64,000 bases of DNA, taken from contig NZ_JARWOV010000077.1 in NCBI RefSeq assembly GCF_029868855.1, forward strand, positions 1 through 64,000, given 5' to 3'. This stretch comes from Nocardia carnea (lineage in GTDB: Bacteria > Actinomycetota > Actinomycetes > Mycobacteriales > Mycobacteriaceae). Shown here in pieces: positions 25,845 to 34,548 of this stretch (within the stretch, counting starts at the first letter, position 1; each line of letters opens with the position of its first letter). A model generated the notes under the pieces. It was not told the origin of the DNA. It saw nothing but the letters and a program-made list of their open reading frames with translations, and did no database searches. The translations under genes were made by a program, and so were the position numbers.

Positions 25845-26390
25845 ATGACGACAACACCGCACACCTCCACCACGATCCTGCGCGCCGGTTCGTGGGCCCT
25901 CGATTCCAGCCACTCGTCCGTGGCGTTCAGCATTCGCCACCTGGGTATTTCCAAGGTCCGTGGCCGGTTCGGCCGCTTCGACACCCGGTTCGAGGTCGAC
26001 GACTCGGGCGCGGCCACCATCGGCGCGACCATCCACCTCGATTCGTTCGACACCGGAAATTCCGACCGCGACGCGCATATCCGCACCGCGGACTTCCTGG
26101 ACGTCGCCAATCGCCCGACCCTCAGCTTCCGCGCCACCGAGCCGGTGCAGGTCGCCGAGCAGTTCACGGTCGCCGGCGAAGCCACACTGGGCGCGCTCAC
26201 CGCACCGGTCACCCTGGCGGTCGAATGGGGCGGTGTCGGCGATTTCGGTCCCGACGGTGAACGGCACGCCGGATTCTCCGCGACCGGAACCGTCAAACGC
26301 TCGGATTTCGCCGTCGGCGCCGCGCTGCCCGGATTGTTGAGCGATACGGTGCAGATCGAACTGGAGATCCAGCTGATCGAACCCCGCTGA
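25845..26390 (+). CDS. YceI-family protein
   Basis: A 181-residue YceI protein: WALDSSHSSVAFSIRHLGIS at the start, then RGRFGRFD, NSDRDAHIRTADFLDVANRP and LTAPVTLAVEWGGV. The fold is a lipocalin-like barrel that binds isoprenoid or fatty amide ligands; many bacterial copies are periplasmic, but this one has no signal peptide and should be cytosolic. It lies across a short promoter gap from an MmyB-type regulator. ATG 25845. Confidence 0.9.
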   Translation: MTTTPHTSTTILRAGSWALDSSHSSVAFSIRHLGISKVRGRFGRFDTRFEVDDSGAATIGATIHLDSFDTGNSDRDAHIRTADFLDVANRPTLSFRATEPVQVAEQFTVAGEATLGALTAPVTLAVEWGGVGDFGPDGERHAGFSATGTVKRSDFAVGAALPGLLSDTVQIELEIQLIEPR

Positions 26391-26438
26391 CCAGGGCGAG
26401 GACGTCGTCGGCAGCATCGGTTTCCCGACCTCCGACGC

Positions 26439-26459
26439 CGCCTGCTTGGATGACAGGCG
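26439..26459. terminator. candidate terminator hairpin
   Basis: CGCCTG (26439-26444) pairs with CAGGCG (26454-26459) over a 9-base loop, between the converging YceI and ABC permease genes. Weak. Confidence 0.3.
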
Positions 26460-26617
26460 CCCATCGATCTCGACAGTCGCGCCCACATCATGCGGTACCG
26501 GAACATCGTCGACGACCGCCCTGCCCGGGACCGACCGTATCGCCACGGGCCTACTGTGTCCACCCCGTGGCGCCCGTCCCGGAATCGGCGGTCCGGCACC
26601 GGGGGCACGGCGGCGGG

Positions 26618-27379
26618 TCACCGGCGGTCGAGCAGTATCCGGGACAGCGAATCGAGTGCATAGCCGATGATGCCGATCACGACGATCACGGCCATCACCT
26701 GGTCGTATGCCAGCTGGTCGCGGGCGTTGAGGATCTGGTAGCCCAGCCCGGAACGCACACCGAGCATTTCCGCGGGTACCAGCACCACCCACGCGATCCC
26801 CAGCGCCACCCGGAAACCGGTCTGCACCTGACCTCGGATCGCGGGCAGCACCACTGACGACAGCTGTTCGCGCCGCGACGCCCCGAACGAGCGGGCCACC
26901 AGGAGCAGTCCGGGGTCGATCGCCCGCACACCCGCCGCGGTGTTGAGCACGATCGGCCAGACCGACGCCGCCGCGACGAGGAAGATCACCGGCTGATTCC
27001 CGATCCCGAACAGCGCGACCGCGATCGGCGCCCAGGACAGCGGGGAGATCATCCGCAGGAACTGCACCACCGGGGCCACCGCGTGCTCGGTGGCGGCGTG
27101 CAGGCCGAGCAGCAAGCCGAGCGGGACGCCGACGGTGACCGCGATCAGCAGTCCCACCAGCAGCCGCCACATACTGACCGCGATATCGGGGAGCAGGACT
27201 CCGCGGTCGAACAGTTGCGCGGCCGCGCCGGGCACATGCTGCGGCCCGAATTCCCGCAGTAGCGAGCCGGGCCCGGCCACCAGATCGGTGAGCACCCACC
27301 ACAGCAGTACCGCGAGTGCGACGGCGGCGAGCCGGGGCAGCCAGGTAGGGGTCCGGGGCCGGGTGACGACGGTGTTCAC
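26618..27379 (-). CDS. ABC importer permease (SsuC/TauC/NrtB type)
   Basis: A 253-residue membrane protein of the nitrate/sulfonate/taurine importer family: six hydrophobic segments and the EAA loop (GLLLVARSFGASRREQLSSV). It forms the channel with the binding protein and ATPase encoded directly upstream. GTG 27379 overlaps the binding-protein stop (GTGA). It is the last gene of a five-gene leftward operon with an acyl-CoA-dehydrogenase-like and a DUF4242 gene. Substrate unknown; the module layout suggests a sulfonate or sulfone. Confidence 0.9.
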   Translation of the reverse strand: MNTVVTRPRTPTWLPRLAAVALAVLLWWVLTDLVAGPGSLLREFGPQHVPGAAAQLFDRGVLLPDIAVSMWRLLVGLLIAVTVGVPLGLLLGLHAATEHAVAPVVQFLRMISPLSWAPIAVALFGIGNQPVIFLVAAASVWPIVLNTAAGVRAIDPGLLLVARSFGASRREQLSSVVLPAIRGQVQTGFRVALGIAWVVLVPAEMLGVRSGLGYQILNARDQLAYDQVMAVIVVIGIIGYALDSLSRILLDRR

Positions 27380-28530
27380 GATGGGTCGATCTCCTCGATA
27401 CGGGTGAGCCGGTCCGGTAGCCCGAACGCGGCCGGGCCGCCCGCCCGGTCGAGTGCGGCGCGGACGAAGCGGTCGTCGACGAGCTGTTCGTGGACCCGGT
27501 CCGGGTCGAGGGCGGACAGGAAGCGGGTGTCACCGTCGACCACGGTGTCGTGCATGGCGGCGACCAGCGCGGTGGTGAAACTCGGAAAAGGGAAGGGCTG
27601 GAAGCCGATCCGCTGCGGCCGCCACTCCGGATGGCGGACCGGTAGCTCGTCGGAGTAGGTGAGGGCCTTGGTGATCGCCGGTAGCGGCTGCGGCAGATAC
27701 CTGCCCGCCAGCTGTTTCGCGGCCGCGGGCCGGTCGGCGCCGATCCGCTGCTGAGCGGCGACCACCACATCGGCGACAGCCTGCGCGGCCGCGGGCCGCC
27801 GGTCCACCAGATCCTGCTGCACCACCAGCGCGCAGCAGGCGTGGTCGCGCCACAGGTCCCCGAGGAACCGGTGGATGCGGCCTACACCCTTGATTTCGGC
27901 GGCGGCATTGAACGGGTCGGCGACGGTGAACGCGCTGATCGAACCGTTCGCCAGCGCGGGAACCATATCCGACGGGCTCATCACCACCAGTTCCACCGTG
28001 CCCGCCGACCGCGACGCCGAACCACGGATCACCGGCCGTAACCCGTTCGCGCGCAGCAACTGCTGGATCACGATGTTGTGGATGGACCACCAGAACGGGA
28101 TCGCGACCTGGGTTCCGGCCAGCTGCCCGAGTTCGGTGATGCCGGGCGCGACCGTCAGCGCCGATCCGTTGGTGTGGTTCCAGCCGAGGATCCGCGCCGG
28201 CGCGCCGAGGCCGAACTTCAACTGCACCGCCATCGGCATCAGCAGATGCGCGATATCGACCTGCCGGGTGAGGAACGCCTCGGCCAGCGACGCCCAGCTG
28301 CGGAACAGCACCGGTTCGGCGAAAGCAACTGGCGCACTGCCCCGTTCGGCGACGAGTAGCGGAGCCGCGTCGGTGATCGGCAGATAGCCGATGCGGAGCC
28401 GTTCACCGCCGGTGCCGCGCCGCTGCGCCGCGGCCCGGCCGAGGTCGGCCATTCCGGCGAGACCGCCCGCCGCAACCAGTCCGGCGCAGCCGCAGAGCAG
28501 TCCACGCCGCGAGATCGACGGCCCGCTCAT
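27376..28530 (-). CDS. ABC importer substrate-binding protein (NrtA/CmpA-like)
   Basis: A 384-residue solute-binding protein. The N-terminus SISRRGLLCGCAGLVAAGGL has a twin-arginine-like pair followed by a hydrophobic stretch, suggesting Tat export, or lipid anchoring at a cysteine in the CGC. The mature part begins LRIGYLPITDAAPLLVAE, typical of the NrtA/CmpA/SsuA group. ATG 28530 overlaps the ATPase stop. It binds the imported ligand outside the membrane. Confidence 0.88.
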   Translation of the reverse strand: MSGPSISRRGLLCGCAGLVAAGGLAGMADLGRAAAQRRGTGGERLRIGYLPITDAAPLLVAERGSAPVAFAEPVLFRSWASLAEAFLTRQVDIAHLLMPMAVQLKFGLGAPARILGWNHTNGSALTVAPGITELGQLAGTQVAIPFWWSIHNIVIQQLLRANGLRPVIRGSASRSAGTVELVVMSPSDMVPALANGSISAFTVADPFNAAAEIKGVGRIHRFLGDLWRDHACCALVVQQDLVDRRPAAAQAVADVVVAAQQRIGADRPAAAKQLAGRYLPQPLPAITKALTYSDELPVRHPEWRPQRIGFQPFPFPSFTTALVAAMHDTVVDGDTRFLSALDPDRVHEQLVDDRFVRAALDRAGGPAAFGLPDRLTRIEEIDPS

Positions 28531-29258
28531 ACCGTCACCGACGAATCCCGGTAGCGGTCGATGATCCGCTGCCGCAAGCTGTCCCGTTCCCCGCTGTCAC
28601 CGAGCCCGGTGAACTCTTCGCGGACCGTTCCGCCCGGCCCGATCAGCACGATCCGGTCGCCCAGCCGCAGCGCCTCGTCGATATCGTGGGTGACCAGCAC
28701 GGTCGTGCAGCCGATATCGCGCACCAGATCGGCCAGCCAATCCTGGAGATCCGCGCGGACCGCCGGGTCGAGCGCACTGAACGGCTCGTCGAGCAGGAGC
28801 AGCTGTGGTCGCACCGCCACCGAACGGATCACCGCGACCCGCTGCGCCTGCCCGCCGGAGAGCTCGTCGATGCGGCGGCCGGCGAGACCGCCCAGCCCGA
28901 ATCGTTCGAGCAGCCCGTCCGCGTAGCCGGGATCGAAACTCGCGCGGTGCCGGGCGAAGCGGGCACCGAACCGGACGTTGTCGCGCACCGAGAGCCACGG
29001 CATCAGCAAAGGCTGCTGGAAAACCATTCCGATGGCCGGGCTCTCGGTCGGGTCGGTGCCCCAGGTGATCTCCCCGGCATCGAGCCGGTCCAGTCCGGCG
29101 ATCACCCGCAGCAGGGTCGATTTCCCGCTGCCGCTGGCGCCGAGCACCACGAGCAGTTCGCCCGTACCGATCCGGAGATCCACGCCGTCGAGGACGGGTG
29201 CGCCGCGGCCGGAATAGGTTTTGCGGGCATCCGCTAGTCGTACTGCGACAGTTCCCAC
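28527..29258 (-). CDS. ABC importer ATPase (SsuB/TauB type)
   Basis: A 243-residue ATPase: Walker A GASGSGKST, Q-loop VFQQPLLMPWLSVRDN, signature LSGGQAQR, Walker B LLLDEPFSALD and His-loop THDIDEA. Q-loop and length place it with nitrate/sulfonate/taurine importers. GTG 29258 lies 25 bp inside the previous gene's end, an ordinary overlap here; upstream in-frame residues belong to the other gene's shadow. It energises the adjacent permease. Confidence 0.9.
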   Translation of the reverse strand: MGTVAVRLADARKTYSGRGAPVLDGVDLRIGTGELLVVLGASGSGKSTLLRVIAGLDRLDAGEITWGTDPTESPAIGMVFQQPLLMPWLSVRDNVRFGARFARHRASFDPGYADGLLERFGLGGLAGRRIDELSGGQAQRVAVIRSVAVRPQLLLLDEPFSALDPAVRADLQDWLADLVRDIGCTTVLVTHDIDEALRLGDRIVLIGPGGTVREEFTGLGDSGERDSLRQRIIDRYRDSSVTV

Positions 29259-30265
29259 CGCAACTGGCCTTCCGAAGGAGATTGGACGGGGAGAAAGGCG
29301 GCTTCCCGGAACCGCCGGTTGGTGCCGCAGCGCAGCGCGTAGCCGGCGCCGCCGCAGAGCGTGGATTCCAGCCGGGTCGCCTCCACCGCCAGCCGAGCGG
29401 CCGCGAGTCGCAGCCGCAGTAGCTCGGCCGGTGGCGTCGCGTGGGCATCGGCGGCGTGGTCGTAGAGGGCCTGCCGGGTAGTGGCGTAGCGGTCGGCGAG
29501 GACGCGGTATTCGTCGCGGAACTGGGCACCGAGCCCGTCGAGGCGGTGCCCGGACTCCTGTATCGCGGTGCCGGCGATACCGGTGCAGAACGCGGACTGC
29601 AGCAGCAGGAACACCGGCCGGATCGCACCACAGAAGCCGGGCAGGTCCGCGGTGACGAGCTGATCCGGGCGAACCTCGACCTGTTCGAAGGTCAGTGCTG
29701 TGGAAGCGGTGGCACCGAGAGCGAGCAGTTCCGGTGCCGGACGGATACGGACGCCTTCGGTATCGGCGTCCACCACCCCGACCCGTCCCCGTCCGTCGCT
29801 GCCGCGGAACGGGAAGACGATCACCGAATCGCGGAAAACGTTGGAGGCCCACGCGATCGGTCCGCGGACCCGGTCTCCTTCGGCTCCTTCCGCCCGCAAC
29901 GGCAGCTCGCCGAGTCCTGCCAGGTGTTTCAGCGCGGCGGCCATGGCGGTGACCCCGATGCGCCGGCCGGAGGAGAGTTCGCCGAGATACCGGTCCCGGA
30001 CCGATTCGGGTGCGCGCCAGAGGTATTCGAGTGTCATCCGCTGAGCCCAGAGCGAGAAGCCCGCCGCTAGACTTTCCGCCGCGACCTGCTCCACCACCTC
30101 GGTGATCTCGCGGATATCCGAATCGCCCAATCCGGCCGACAGCAGACCCTGCCCGCCGATTTCACCGATATCGGCGCGGATATCGGTACGGCCCTCGTCG
30201 AGGTCGGCGGCGCGGTCGCGGACGAATCCGGTGACGGCGGACAGGGCGGTGACAGTGGCGGTCAT
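29234..30265 (-). CDS. acyl-CoA-dehydrogenase-like flavin oxidoreductase
   Basis: A 343-residue protein with the acyl-CoA-dehydrogenase fold but shorter than true dehydrogenases (about 380-400). It has the helical N-domain, a middle beta domain (GPIAWASNVFRDSVIVFPF) and a C-terminal helical bundle with CGGAGYALRCGTNRRFREA, which replaces the usual catalytic region. Relatives in transporter operons act as FMN-dependent monooxygenases on sulfur or nitrogen compounds. ATG 30265 overlaps the DUF4242 stop (ATGA). Substrate is inferred only from the neighbouring importer. Confidence 0.82.
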   Translation of the reverse strand: MTATVTALSAVTGFVRDRAADLDEGRTDIRADIGEIGGQGLLSAGLGDSDIREITEVVEQVAAESLAAGFSLWAQRMTLEYLWRAPESVRDRYLGELSSGRRIGVTAMAAALKHLAGLGELPLRAEGAEGDRVRGPIAWASNVFRDSVIVFPFRGSDGRGRVGVVDADTEGVRIRPAPELLALGATASTALTFEQVEVRPDQLVTADLPGFCGAIRPVFLLLQSAFCTGIAGTAIQESGHRLDGLGAQFRDEYRVLADRYATTRQALYDHAADAHATPPAELLRLRLAAARLAVEATRLESTLCGGAGYALRCGTNRRFREAAFLPVQSPSEGQLRWELSQYD

Positions 30266-30783
30266 ATCCGCGGATCCGCCAGTTCGTGCAACCGGTCCAC
30301 CGGGGTGTTCACCGCATCGCGGGCCCGGCGCACCGCGGCCTCGTCGGGCGCGTCGTAGAAGCACAGGCATTTGTCCATGTCCTCGCGGACGTAGGTGCGC
30401 AGGAAACTCACCTCGGGTACATCGGCGTATTTGGGTGCGTTCGCCTTCTTCCGCGCGAGGTAGGTGTCCATATCGATCTCGGCGGGGATATCCCATTCGA
30501 CGAGGTATCCCGCGGTGGGTCGCGCGGCCTTGATGGCCGCCAGCTCGGCGCCGACCAGCCGGACCTGGTGCGGCCCGTCGACAGTGTCCGCGAGTACTTC
30601 GGCGGCGGGCAGCTCGGGCGCACGGCAGTCGGCGAATTCGGTGATCGCGAAGATACGCGAGGCGCCGCCGGTGACCTGTGCCTCGATCAGCGCACCGCCT
30701 TCTTTCTCGGCGCGTGCGCCGAACTCCTCGATGGTCCGGTGCGCGGGACCGGTGGGCACGAGCTCGTACAGGTACAACGACAT
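30262..30783 (-). CDS. DUF4242 (SCO4226-like) protein
   Basis: A 173-residue protein with a ferredoxin-like alpha/beta fold region. The C-terminal part, VSFLRTYVREDMDKCLCFYD and APDEAAVRRAR, matches DUF4242, whose Streptomyces member SCO4226 binds nickel. It is the first gene of the operon, about 245 bp from the divergent TetR gene, whose operator-like palindrome lies in between. The molecular role beside an importer and a flavin enzyme is unknown; metal binding is only a family hint. Confidence 0.78.
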   Translation of the reverse strand: MSLYLYELVPTGPAHRTIEEFGARAEKEGGALIEAQVTGGASRIFAITEFADCRAPELPAAEVLADTVDGPHQVRLVGAELAAIKAARPTAGYLVEWDIPAEIDMDTYLARKKANAPKYADVPEVSFLRTYVREDMDKCLCFYDAPDEAAVRRARDAVNTPVDRLHELADPRI

Positions 30784-30981
30784 GGGCAGCTGCCTCCAAC
30801 AGTGGAATCTGCGAATGGACGCGACCGCTCGCGGCGGCCGGCGGTGAGATGCGCGAAAGATAGGGCCCGTGGGGACGAGCCGGATCAGCGCTGGTGACGA
30901 CAGGCAGCGGTGGCCACGCGCACGAGGTCCACGTGCAGGCGGCGGGTGAGGTTGCTGCGGGTCACTGTTCAAGACTAACCT

Positions 30982-31001
30982 TAGACAGAACGATCTGTCT
31001 A
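30982..31001. promoter_or_regulatory. TetR-type operator palindrome
   Basis: TAGACAG (30982-30988) and CTGTCTA (30995-31001) are perfect inverted repeats around AACGAT, 27 bp before the TetR start and 200 bp before the divergent operon. Size and placement fit a TetR dimer site controlling both directions. Confidence 0.7.
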
Positions 31002-31027
31002 TACGTGGAAATGGTTATGGTGGGGAC

Positions 31028-31618
31028 GTGGCCACAACAACGGAGTCGGCGGTGTCCTCGGCGGACCGCCGCGGCAAACCCACCCCGGCGCAACGCCTGC
31101 TGGACACCGCGACCACCCTGTTCGCCCGGTACGGTATCCGCGCGGTCGGTATCGACCGGGTACTGGCCGAGGCCGGGGTGGCGCGGGCCAGTATGTACTC
31201 GGCCTACGGATCCAAGGACGCACTGGTCATCGCCTATCTGGAAAATCTCGATCAGCGTGATCGCGCCCGCTGGAGCGAGGCTGTCGCCGAAGTGGCGGAT
31301 CCGGGCGACCGGATCCTCACCTTCTTCGACCTCGCGCTGGCCTCCGCCCCGTCCCGCGGTTTCCGCGGTTGCCAATATGCCAATGCCGCAACGGAATTCC
31401 CGGACGAGGCGCTCGCGCCCGTGATCGCGCACCGCCGCTGGATGCTCGAAACCCTGACCGAACTGCTCGAGGCCTGCGACACCCCGGAGCCGGCTGCCCT
31501 GGCCCGCCGCATCCAGCTGATCTACGACGGTGCCCTCGCCGGTTCCAAACTCGAGCATGCGATCGAGCCGCTACAGATGGGCCGGGCACTCGCCGCCGGA
31601 CTTCTCCAGCAGCGATGA
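31028..31618 (+). CDS. TetR-family repressor
   Basis: A 196-residue TetR regulator. Residues 20-70 carry the helix-turn-helix (AQRLLDTATTLFARYGIRAV, then GIDRVLAEAGVARASMYSAY and GSKDALV); the rest is the helical ligand domain with FRGCQYANAATEFPD, a conserved patch of the group that regulates oxidoreductase genes. GTG 31028 is the only reasonable start. The perfect palindrome at 30982 is probably its operator, so it should repress itself and the divergent DUF4242/importer operon. Confidence 0.9.
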   Translation: MATTTESAVSSADRRGKPTPAQRLLDTATTLFARYGIRAVGIDRVLAEAGVARASMYSAYGSKDALVIAYLENLDQRDRARWSEAVAEVADPGDRILTFFDLALASAPSRGFRGCQYANAATEFPDEALAPVIAHRRWMLETLTELLEACDTPEPAALARRIQLIYDGALAGSKLEHAIEPLQMGRALAAGLLQQR

Positions 31619-31665
31619 AGCGCGCACAGTCGCCCGGGCCCGGAAAGCAGGCCTGCTGCGGTCGG

Positions 31666-32457
31666 TCACGGGGACGCGTGGGCGGTGTAGATGTGCTGGG
31701 CGACCTCGTCGCGCATGGCGGTGAAGCCCGGGTCCGCGCGCAGTGCCGGGAACGGCGCGTCGCCGAGGCCGGCTTTGAGGGCGGTGGGACGGTCGTAGAT
31801 GACGCGTCCCGGCCGGGTGCCCATGACCAGTACCCGGGTGCCCAGCAGGAGCGCCTCGTCGATGCTGTGGGTGACGAACAGGATGGTCTTGCGGCGTTCC
31901 CGCCACAGCGCGAGCAGCTCGCCCTGAAGGTTCTCCCTGGTCAGGGCATCCAGAGCGCCGAAGGGTTCGTCCATGAGGATGATCCGCGGATCGTTGATCA
32001 GGACCCGGGCGATCTGGGCGCGCTGCTGCTGGCCGCCGGAGAGTTCGTAGGGGCGGCGGCTGCCGAGGTGGTCGAGGCCGACCATGCTGAGCAGGCGGTC
32101 GGCCTCGGCCGTGCGCTGGGCGCGGGCGATCCCGCGGACCTTCGGGCCGAATTCGACGTTCTGCCGGACCGTCAGCCACGGATACAGGGCGGGTTGCTGG
32201 AACACCACGCCGCGATCCGGGTCGGGTCCGGTGACCGGACGGTCCCCGACGCGCACCGTGCCCTGCGTGGGCTCCAGAAATCCGGCCAGGAGTTTCAGCA
32301 GAGTCGTCTTTCCGCACCCGGAAGGCCCGACCACACAGACGAATTCGCCGCTCTCGATGGTCAGATCCGTCGGCGCGAGCACCTGGGTGGGTCCGTCGGC
32401 GCCCGGATAGCTCTTGGCCACCCCCGTGAAGGTGACCCGGTGGGCGGTTTCGCTCAT
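31666..32457 (-). CDS. sulfonate/taurine-type ABC importer ATPase
   Basis: A 263-residue ATPase: Walker [11 protein letters not shown]-loop [16 protein letters not shown], signature LSGGQQQR, Walker [17 protein letters not shown] and THSIDEA. This pattern is that of TauB/SsuB. ATG 32457 overlaps the binding-protein stop. With the two preceding genes it forms a complete TauABC-like importer, the second of this family in 8 kb. It faces the TetR gene across 47 bp. Confidence 0.92.
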   Translation of the reverse strand: MSETAHRVTFTGVAKSYPGADGPTQVLAPTDLTIESGEFVCVVGPSGCGKTTLLKLLAGFLEPTQGTVRVGDRPVTGPDPDRGVVFQQPALYPWLTVRQNVEFGPKVRGIARAQRTAEADRLLSMVGLDHLGSRRPYELSGGQQQRAQIARVLINDPRIILMDEPFGALDALTRENLQGELLALWRERRKTILFVTHSIDEALLLGTRVLVMGTRPGRVIYDRPTALKAGLGDAPFPALRADPGFTAMRDEVAQHIYTAHASP

Positions 32458-33497
32458 TGCGCGGCCCGGGCCGCGTCCGAGTAGAGGGCGGCCCGGTAGT
32501 CCTGTTCGCTGCCGACCGCCTCCACACCGCCCTGATTCAGCAGGAACCGCGCGGTACTGCGCAGGTTGCCGGCGAATTCGCCGCCCAGATAGCGCGGTCC
32601 GGCCTGCTCGGCGGCGGTCGGATAGGTGTATCCCGCCAGCTGCGGGAACGCCTGTTGCGGGTCGATACCCAGCTGCGCGCCCACCGACACGGCCGCGTCC
32701 TGCGGATTGTCCCGCAATTGCCCGATGGCGTAATTCTGGACCTTCGCCCAGACTGCCGCGAAATCGCTGTGCCGGTCCAGGAATGCCGTGGTCGCGGCGG
32801 CGACATCGAAGGTGGCCGAGCCCGCGGCGGCGGTATCGGCGCTGGAGGCGATGACTGTACCGTCCGCCTCGATGAGTTTCGGCAACGTCGGCGCCCAGAC
32901 CCAGGCGGCGTCGATCTGATTACCGGTCCAGGCGCCGGGGATGGCCTCGGGCTGCAGGTTGACCAGATCGACCTGACCGGTCAGCCCGGCTCGGTCGAGC
33001 GCGGCCAGCAGACTGTAGTGCGCGGTGCTGCCGAACGGGGTCGCGACCCGTTTCCCGCGCAGACCGGCGACCTCGGTGATCGGCGCCTTGGCCACCAGTG
33101 ATTCGGATTCCCCGATCACATCGTGGATCCACAACACCCGCACCGGCAGGTTCAGCGGCGCCGACACCGCTTTCGTGGCCGGGCTGGACCCGAGCGTGGC
33201 GATATCGACACTGCCCGCACCGAAGGCCTGCACCACATCGGCGCCGGAGGCGAACCGGCTCCAGGTGATGGTCGCGTTCGGTAGGCAGGCCTCGAGCAGG
33301 CCGCGGTCCTTCACGTACAGGTCGGCATTGGGGATCGCCTGATAGCCCAGGCGCGCGGTGGCGGTGATCCCGGTGTCCGGTTCGAACGGGCAGGTCGCGC
33401 CGCTCGGCGTACCGGTATCGCCGCGGCCGGATTCCACGCATCCAGCGGCGGCGAGCGCCAGCGCCAGCGCCAGAACGGTACGCAATATGCGTGTCAT
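32454..33497 (-). CDS. taurine/sulfonate-type substrate-binding lipoprotein
   Basis: A 347-residue lipoprotein: signal peptide ending in L-A-A-A-G-C, then a TauA-like mature domain (ARLGYQAIPNADLYVKDRGL, and VDIATLGSSPATKAVS). TauA proteins bind taurine through polar and Arg residues in this region. Ligand specificity cannot be fixed by eye. ATG 33497 overlaps the permease stop (ATGA). Confidence 0.88.
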   Translation of the reverse strand: MTRILRTVLALALALAAAGCVESGRGDTGTPSGATCPFEPDTGITATARLGYQAIPNADLYVKDRGLLEACLPNATITWSRFASGADVVQAFGAGSVDIATLGSSPATKAVSAPLNLPVRVLWIHDVIGESESLVAKAPITEVAGLRGKRVATPFGSTAHYSLLAALDRAGLTGQVDLVNLQPEAIPGAWTGNQIDAAWVWAPTLPKLIEADGTVIASSADTAAAGSATFDVAAATTAFLDRHSDFAAVWAKVQNYAIGQLRDNPQDAAVSVGAQLGIDPQQAFPQLAGYTYPTAAEQAGPRYLGGEFAGNLRSTARFLLNQGGVEAVGSEQDYRAALYSDAARAAQ

Positions 33498-34369
33498 ACC
33501 TTGCCCTTCCAGGGAACTGCCGCGTCACCGGCGAGTTTGATGATCGAATCGAGAACCAGTGCCGCGCAGCCGATCACGATGATGCAGGCGATGGTCAGCG
33601 GGGTATCCAGCTGCGTTCCGGAGATATAGGCGAGACCGCCGATACCGGGTATGCCGTTGTTCAGTTCGGCGGCGACGACGGTGGTCCAGGCAAACGCGGT
33701 GGCGATGCGGATACCACTGATCACTTCGGGCAGGGTCGCGGGGAGGACGACCCGGAGGATCACCTGCCCGCGGCCGGCGCCCAGCGACCGGGCGGCGTCG
33801 AGATAATCCTGCCGGACCCCCGCGACACCGTTGAGGGTGGCGATCGCGATGGGCGGGAACGCCGCCAGGAACAGCAGCCAGATCTTCGACACATCGCCGA
33901 TACCGAACCAGACGATCAGCAACCCGATGTAGCCGAGCGGCGGCAGTGCGCGCAGGAAGTTGAGGATCGGTTCGGTGATCAGCCGGACCGGTGCCAGCAT
34001 GCCCATGACGAACCCGATCAGCGGTCCGGCCACAACTGCCAGCCCGACCCCCACTCCGATCCGTTGCAGGCTGGCCACCAAGTGCTCCCAGAGGTAGTAG
34101 TCCTGCGCGCCGATCACCATCCGGTCGACACCGGGCGCGATCGGATGCCGGGTACCGGCCCGCACGAACGCATCCCATACGGCGCCGGGCGACGGGAGGT
34201 ACAGCGGGTCCACCAGCCCGGCCGCCGTCGCCAGCACCCACAGCCCGAGTACCAGCGCGAGGGCGCCGAGCCGGGTCAGTGCGGGACGAACCAGCGAGCG
34301 GTAACCACGCCGGGCTGTCTTATCCGGCGCCTCCGTGGGGGATTGCACCGGTGTTGCTGTGGCGGTCAT
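33494..34369 (-). CDS. taurine/sulfonate-type ABC importer permease
   Basis: A 291-residue membrane protein of the TauC/SsuC family with six helices, a periplasmic insert (residues about 75-95), and the EAA loop (YLDAARSLGAGRGQVILRVV). It is the first gene of the importer operon in transcription order, an order (C-A-B) less common than A-B-C. ATG 34369. Upstream lies a 9-bp inverted repeat at 34473-34496. Confidence 0.9.
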   Translation of the reverse strand: MTATATPVQSPTEAPDKTARRGYRSLVRPALTRLGALALVLGLWVLATAAGLVDPLYLPSPGAVWDAFVRAGTRHPIAPGVDRMVIGAQDYYLWEHLVASLQRIGVGVGLAVVAGPLIGFVMGMLAPVRLITEPILNFLRALPPLGYIGLLIVWFGIGDVSKIWLLFLAAFPPIAIATLNGVAGVRQDYLDAARSLGAGRGQVILRVVLPATLPEVISGIRIATAFAWTTVVAAELNNGIPGIGGLAYISGTQLDTPLTIACIIVIGCAALVLDSIIKLAGDAAVPWKGKV

Positions 34370-34472
34370 CGTTCACACCACACAATTCGCCCCGAGTCGG
34401 CCACACCGTTCTCCATACCTCCGCCCGACCAGGGCTGCCGAGCCGACCAGCGGCGATCGGCACGAGCGGCGA

Positions 34473-34496
34473 CGCTACCGACTCGGTTCGGTAGCG
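34473..34496. promoter_or_regulatory. perfect inverted repeat upstream of the permease gene
   Basis: CGCTACCGA (34473-34481) and TCGGTAGCG (34488-34496) are 9-bp perfect arms around six bases. It sits 104 bp upstream of the permease start and 53 bp past the end of the luciferase-like gene. It may be an operator for the importer or a factor-independent-like terminator hairpin of the upstream gene; there is no T-run. Confidence 0.5.
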
Positions 34497-34548
34497 GGAA
34501 GAGTTGAACGCGCCGTGAGCGAAATCCGCTCCACCGGCGGGCCTGAAC

